From: JBAXPV01 sp037132075
GTDB taxonomy: Bacteria > Bacteroidota > Bacteroidia > Bacteroidales > CAIXZF01
DNA: 64,000 nt
Assembly: GCA_037132075.1 (NCBI GenBank)
Contig: JBAXPV010000006.1
Location: 1 to 64,000 of the forward strand
Reading direction: 5' to 3'
Shown: in pieces, positions 61,701 to 64,000 of the stretch
How the letters are laid out: every line of letters begins with the position of its first letter
Position numbering within the stretch: position 1 is the stretch's first letter
Position numbers and translations under genes: made by a program
The notes under the pieces: model-generated
The model's database searches: none
What the model saw: the letters and a program-made list of their open reading frames with translations, nothing else
What the model was told of the DNA's origin: nothing

Positions 61701-61839
61701 GACAAAATACAAGGGTATGGATCCGGAAATCTTCCGCGATATGCAAAATCAACAGGAGCAAAACCTGTCAGCAAATGTGACTTATATCACACCTCCTCAG
61801 GCCCGTACGTTCTCCTTCTCCCTTAACCTTGACTTTTAA
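58708..61839 (+). CDS. SusC/RagA-family TonB-dependent outer-membrane transporter
   Basis: 1,043 residues. Signal peptide (LVLVWGLAGSLLAQ), a carboxypeptidase-regulatory-like domain at about 25-105 (VSGRVTDGQTNESLIGVTVV), then the plug (VVVVGYGTQNKREVTGSI; SITSGGDPLYVIDGV; DASATAIYGSRGANGVIIIT) and a C-terminal barrel ending in an aromatic residue (FSFSLNLDF). It imports maltodextrin-sized glycans with SusD as the lid, powered by TonB. susD starts 12 bp later. No anti-sigma-linked STN domain is seen at the N-terminus. Confidence 0.95.
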   Translation: MKQYHYARTLLTLVLVWGLAGSLLAQKIQVSGRVTDGQTNESLIGVTVVEKKTTNGTTTDLDGNFKLSVNKGATMVFSYIGYESQELPATEKMNISLSSKQTLLNQVVVVGYGTQNKREVTGSIYKVKGSDLTALPVPSFEAGLQGKAPGVQVIQSSGLAGSGSSIKIRGVGSITSGGDPLYVIDGVIIPQNQGERVGAVNTNPLNTINPEDIESVDILKDASATAIYGSRGANGVIIITTKRAKMTDGGGKVKPTFNVGYRTTASSPTKLYDLLNTEEYTKLYVEAFENDKRFGVENGAAVMADNPNVPKLFGGYDPRVLAAKGYPTTDWQKEMVRVGLGQALDASMTYSNSKFASYVSLAYHNDASFLKENSFNLFSARVNLDYKVTDKLTVGLNSSFAHSVNNMVPVSWNGGLGKAMSTALPYWPIHDTVNPDKFYIFPSSGNGSYNPVQELGNRTMRERFNRTTSNAYLRYKLMPDLNIQVDGGVDTYNRIYDEFFNNVLEPNSRAYQSDQSPMTLMAKAVADYSLKVKEDHKFKFMAGTEMLSNNTQKDISRSVTFPLDTPGDAFYKNPSISDAVLNSPNYKKTMGVTGLQYGFVSLFGRALYTYKDRYLVNFTVRRDASSRFGSNNKWGTFPAASVGWIITEEDFMKKVTWLNYFKVKMGYGKTGNAEIPNDAQYSKIITNDPKTYDGAGIRYITQLPNPDLRWETTNSFDAGIEFGIFKDRVSGAIDVYQKNTKDLFLNASVPASSGYNTVLINVGKLWNKGVEFSLNTTNIKTKKFSWVTSFNIAFNRSEVTNTGGAGPDAFASTGDVRVLVNYPVGVNYLVKELGVDPATGQPIYEGLEKDENGNIIRRFKTFTYSTDYRQALGKPWPDWIGGFNNTFSYGRLDASLNFIYQIGGNIYDDSEKYQLNAIGNWNLRKDVLDRWQKPGDVTDVPRMTLSSDVPNRNTSRYLHDASFLRLKNLSIGYSFPANTIKGITKIRIALTGTNLLTWTKYKGMDPEIFRDMQNQQEQNLSANVTYITPPQARTFSFSLNLDF

Positions 61840-61851
61840 TTTTATACCGTC

Positions 61852-63216
61852 ATGAAAAAAATAAGCTATATTTTAATATTACTTACAGGCTTGGTATATC
61901 TGAGTTCATGTAATAAATTACTGGAAGTAAAACCAAAGGGTCTGGTTGGAGTCGAAGAAGGAATTACCACGGCTGATCAACTGGATTCTGTTCTTATCGG
62001 CACTTATGACATCTTTCGTAATGGAGCCGTCATGGGAGGCACTCCAAAAGTTGCCGCTGATGTATTGGCTGACGAGGTCTATGCTTCCAGCACAGGTTTC
62101 GAGTGGGGACAGATCAAGACCCTCAATATGAACCTGTTTAACCCAATCGGACGTGATATTTGGCAACAAAGTTATATCACAATCAACCGTACAAATGTCG
62201 TTATTGATTATATTGACAATAACAAGGTTGTGTTAACTGATGCTCAGAAAAAACAGTGGAAGGCAGAAGCAAGGTTTATCCGTGCAGTTTGTAGTTTTCA
62301 CCTGGCACAGTACTTCGCCCTGCCTTATGATGCAACTACATTGTCAAAACCCGGTATCGTCATCAGAACACAAGCCGTGTTGACCAATGAATTTGCTGCT
62401 ACCAGGATTCAGCGATCAACGGTTGAGGAAACCTATAAGTTTATCATTGATGAACTTACCGCTGCTGAAACAGACCTGGCTTCAAGCTCATCTACCGCAG
62501 GACGCGTCAAGAAAGATGCTGCTTCAGCCTATCTTGCCAAAGTGTATTTCCAGATGAATAATATGACTAAGGCTTATGAATACGCTGATAAGATTGTTGG
62601 AAACGAAGGTTATAGCCTTGATGCATGGTGGGGTGATAAATTTGCTCATGCCAGCCTGGGCAATACCACGCATGAGGTGATCTTTGCACTTACAAGTACT
62701 GCGATTTCTGATAATTCAGCCAGTGGCCTTACAGGGTCATACCGGACAGACCAAAATGCACCTCCCGGTTTTGGCCCAACAGACAAACTCGTGGCAAATT
62801 TACAGGCAATTCCTGTGGATACCCGTGCAGCCCAGGTTGTTACAAAAGCCGGCCAGGCTAATGTAGTCGGTGTCTACTCTACGAAATACAATTATACCTA
62901 TATGAATGCACCAGTAATCTGCTATAATGAAATTCTTCTCATCCATGCAGAATCAGGATTGGCATCAGGACAGGGAGATCCCACGCAGGACTTAAATGCC
63001 ATACAGGTGCGCTCAGGAGTTCCAACGACTGCAGCCTCTGCAGCCTCCATCCTTGCTGAACGTCGCAAAGAGCTTGCCCTGGAAGGTGTGTACTTCTTCG
63101 ACCTGAAAAGGACAAAGAGTAACAATATCAAAGGCGTAAGCTGGAATAGCTCCAAGCTGATTTTCCAGATTCCTGATATTGAACAGAATGGCAACCCAAG
63201 TATCATCCTTAATTAA
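61852..63216 (+). CDS. SusD/RagB-family glycan-binding lipoprotein
   Basis: 454 residues, slightly short for the family. Lipoprotein signal with lipobox LSSC (Cys20) followed by NKLLEVKPKG. TPR-like helices appear at WKAEARFIRAVCSFHLAQYF and AASAYLAKVYFQMNNMTKAY, and the C-terminal SusD motif ILAERRKELALEGVYFFDLK is complete. It sits on the SusC lid at the cell surface and binds alpha-glucan. The next gene starts 10 bp later. Confidence 0.94.
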   Translation: MKKISYILILLTGLVYLSSCNKLLEVKPKGLVGVEEGITTADQLDSVLIGTYDIFRNGAVMGGTPKVAADVLADEVYASSTGFEWGQIKTLNMNLFNPIGRDIWQQSYITINRTNVVIDYIDNNKVVLTDAQKKQWKAEARFIRAVCSFHLAQYFALPYDATTLSKPGIVIRTQAVLTNEFAATRIQRSTVEETYKFIIDELTAAETDLASSSSTAGRVKKDAASAYLAKVYFQMNNMTKAYEYADKIVGNEGYSLDAWWGDKFAHASLGNTTHEVIFALTSTAISDNSASGLTGSYRTDQNAPPGFGPTDKLVANLQAIPVDTRAAQVVTKAGQANVVGVYSTKYNYTYMNAPVICYNEILLIHAESGLASGQGDPTQDLNAIQVRSGVPTTAASAASILAERRKELALEGVYFFDLKRTKSNNIKGVSWNSSKLIFQIPDIEQNGNPSIILN

Positions 63217-63226
63217 TCAAGACATC

Positions 63227-63709
63227 ATGAAAAGTAAACATATATTTTTATTTGCCGGTCTGCTTGTCCTCTTTGCCTTCACAGGTTGTAAGAAGGATTT
63301 TCCGGCTATCGGAGATTATCCTTCGAAAGTAGAAGGGCTCCAGGGGACCTGGAAAGCGCAACAAGTAATCCAGGTGGATTATGACGCCAAAGAGAAAGGG
63401 GAAAACCTTTTTCAGTGGGACGTTTCTCATTCCTTCAACCTGACCGATTATACCATCGTTTTCAATGCTAACGGTACTTTCGTGATAAGCGGCACTGCAC
63501 ACAACTTTGCCAAACTCAGTAGCGGTACATGGGCATTCGATAACCCTACATTCCCTTCGAAGATCAACCTTACTGATGGCGCAACCACGGATGCTTTTGC
63601 AGTGATAGCACCTCCGAGAACGGGATTCGATATGTGTACCATCTCCTACGACCGATATGCAAGCGGTAAGAAAATCATTGGATACCAGTATTACCTGAAA
63701 AAACAATAA
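63227..63709 (+). CDS. Small lipoprotein in SusE-like position
   Basis: 160 residues from the ATG at 63227; an earlier in-frame start overlapping susD is rejected because the ATG begins the lipoprotein signal (HIFLFAGLLVLFAFTGC, Cys near residue 22). The mature part has VEGLQGTWKAQQVIQVDYDA and NANGTFVISGTAHNFAKLSSG, a lipocalin-like strand pattern seen in several small Bacteroidetes lipoproteins (DUF5004-like). It probably assists glycan capture at the surface; this is inferred from position. Confidence 0.75.
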   Translation: MKSKHIFLFAGLLVLFAFTGCKKDFPAIGDYPSKVEGLQGTWKAQQVIQVDYDAKEKGENLFQWDVSHSFNLTDYTIVFNANGTFVISGTAHNFAKLSSGTWAFDNPTFPSKINLTDGATTDAFAVIAPPRTGFDMCTISYDRYASGKKIIGYQYYLKKQ

Positions 63710-63712
63710 ACG

Positions 63713-64000
63713 ATGAAAAAGATATTCAATCACATACTTATTTTACTTTTCCTGCTTGTCACAGCCAAAGTCTTTGCTGCCTCAGTAGGAACTGTAAACG
63801 CCATCTGGAGCTCACCTGCTGCTTTTAAACCGGACCAGCAAGTGACATTCTACTTCGATGTGACAGGGACCACACTTGTTGGCCATACCGACCTTCATCT
63901 CTATAGCTGGACCCCGAAAGAAATTGAACCATGGGGAAATCCTTCTGCGAATACCTTACTCACCCCGACCGCTAACCCGGCAGTCTTCACCCTTACCTGC
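63713..64000 (+). CDS. Exported beta-domain protein of the glycan locus, cut by right edge
   Basis: The ATG at 63713, 3 bp after the previous stop, begins a signal peptide (IFNHILILLFLLVTAKVFAA). The readable 96 residues (GTVNAIWSSPAAFKPDQQVT, YFDVTGTTLVGHTDLHLYSW) resemble the N-terminal domain of the T9SS amylase at 55804, which has PAMPTDNDSVTVVFNA and GDIYAHTGVI. It may be a SusE/F-like binding protein or a further amylase. The reading frame is open to the window end. Confidence 0.75.
   Translation, partial: MKKIFNHILILLFLLVTAKVFAASVGTVNAIWSSPAAFKPDQQVTFYFDVTGTTLVGHTDLHLYSWTPKEIEPWGNPSANTLLTPTANPAVFTLTC

Overview
The window is chromosomal DNA of a Bacteroidota (Bacteroidetes) bacterium. 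The evidence is a SusC/SusD pair, many type IX secretion (T9SS) C-terminal sorting domains, SprB-type repeats, a LytS/LytTR pair, and several exact matches to the Bacteroidetes promoter (TTTG or TTG, 19 bp, TAnnTTTG). No rRNA, tRNA, CRISPR array, transposase or phage gene was seen.

Layout. (1) 1-14373, minus strand: a two-gene adhesin locus. An 886-residue SprB-repeat protein is followed after 32 bp by a giant multidomain surface protein that runs off the left edge after more than 3,890 codons. Upstream is an exact consensus promoter, and a run of 11 G lies in the predicted leader. (2) 14655-20194, minus: acetyl-CoA synthetase, holo-ACP synthase (TTG start), a small exported protein and a BNR-repeat T9SS protein. 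(3) 20325-26364, minus: a tight five-gene operon with a fused double substrate-binding protein, a STAS-domain protein with a large unidentified C-terminal region, an ABC permease, an ATPase and a second substrate-binding protein. This is the best candidate here for an undescribed system. (4) 26662-30962, plus: exported alpha/beta hydrolase, LytS-type kinase and LytTR regulator, then ECF sigma factor, small membrane protein and CpxP-like protein. (5) 31058-40726: a chimeric remnant, a DUF1566/SUMF1-like T9SS protein, two arylsulfotransferase-like T9SS proteins, a deleted VOC-family pseudogene and, on the minus strand, a second BNR-repeat T9SS protein. (6) 41000-42043, minus: two small membrane-anchored coiled-coil proteins. 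(7) 42144-47200, plus: ATP synthase genes atpBEFHAG, without atpD and atpC. (8) 47201-48445: repeat-rich, decayed DNA with a DUF4143 fragment. (9) 48448-64000: a starch/alpha-glucan utilisation locus with GH13, GH31, GH13, an MFS sugar transporter (minus), a T9SS-exported GH13, SusC, SusD and two small exported proteins, the last cut by the right edge.

How the genes work together. In the glycan locus the T9SS amylase probably cuts polysaccharide at the surface, SusC/SusD import maltodextrins, the Sec-exported GH13 and GH31 enzymes finish digestion in the periplasm, and the MFS carrier moves sugars into the cytoplasm. The ABC-STAS operon resembles TrpXYZ-type transporters with an added phospho-switch-like STAS protein; its substrate is unknown. 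Family assignments come from reading motifs only; no database search was possible.
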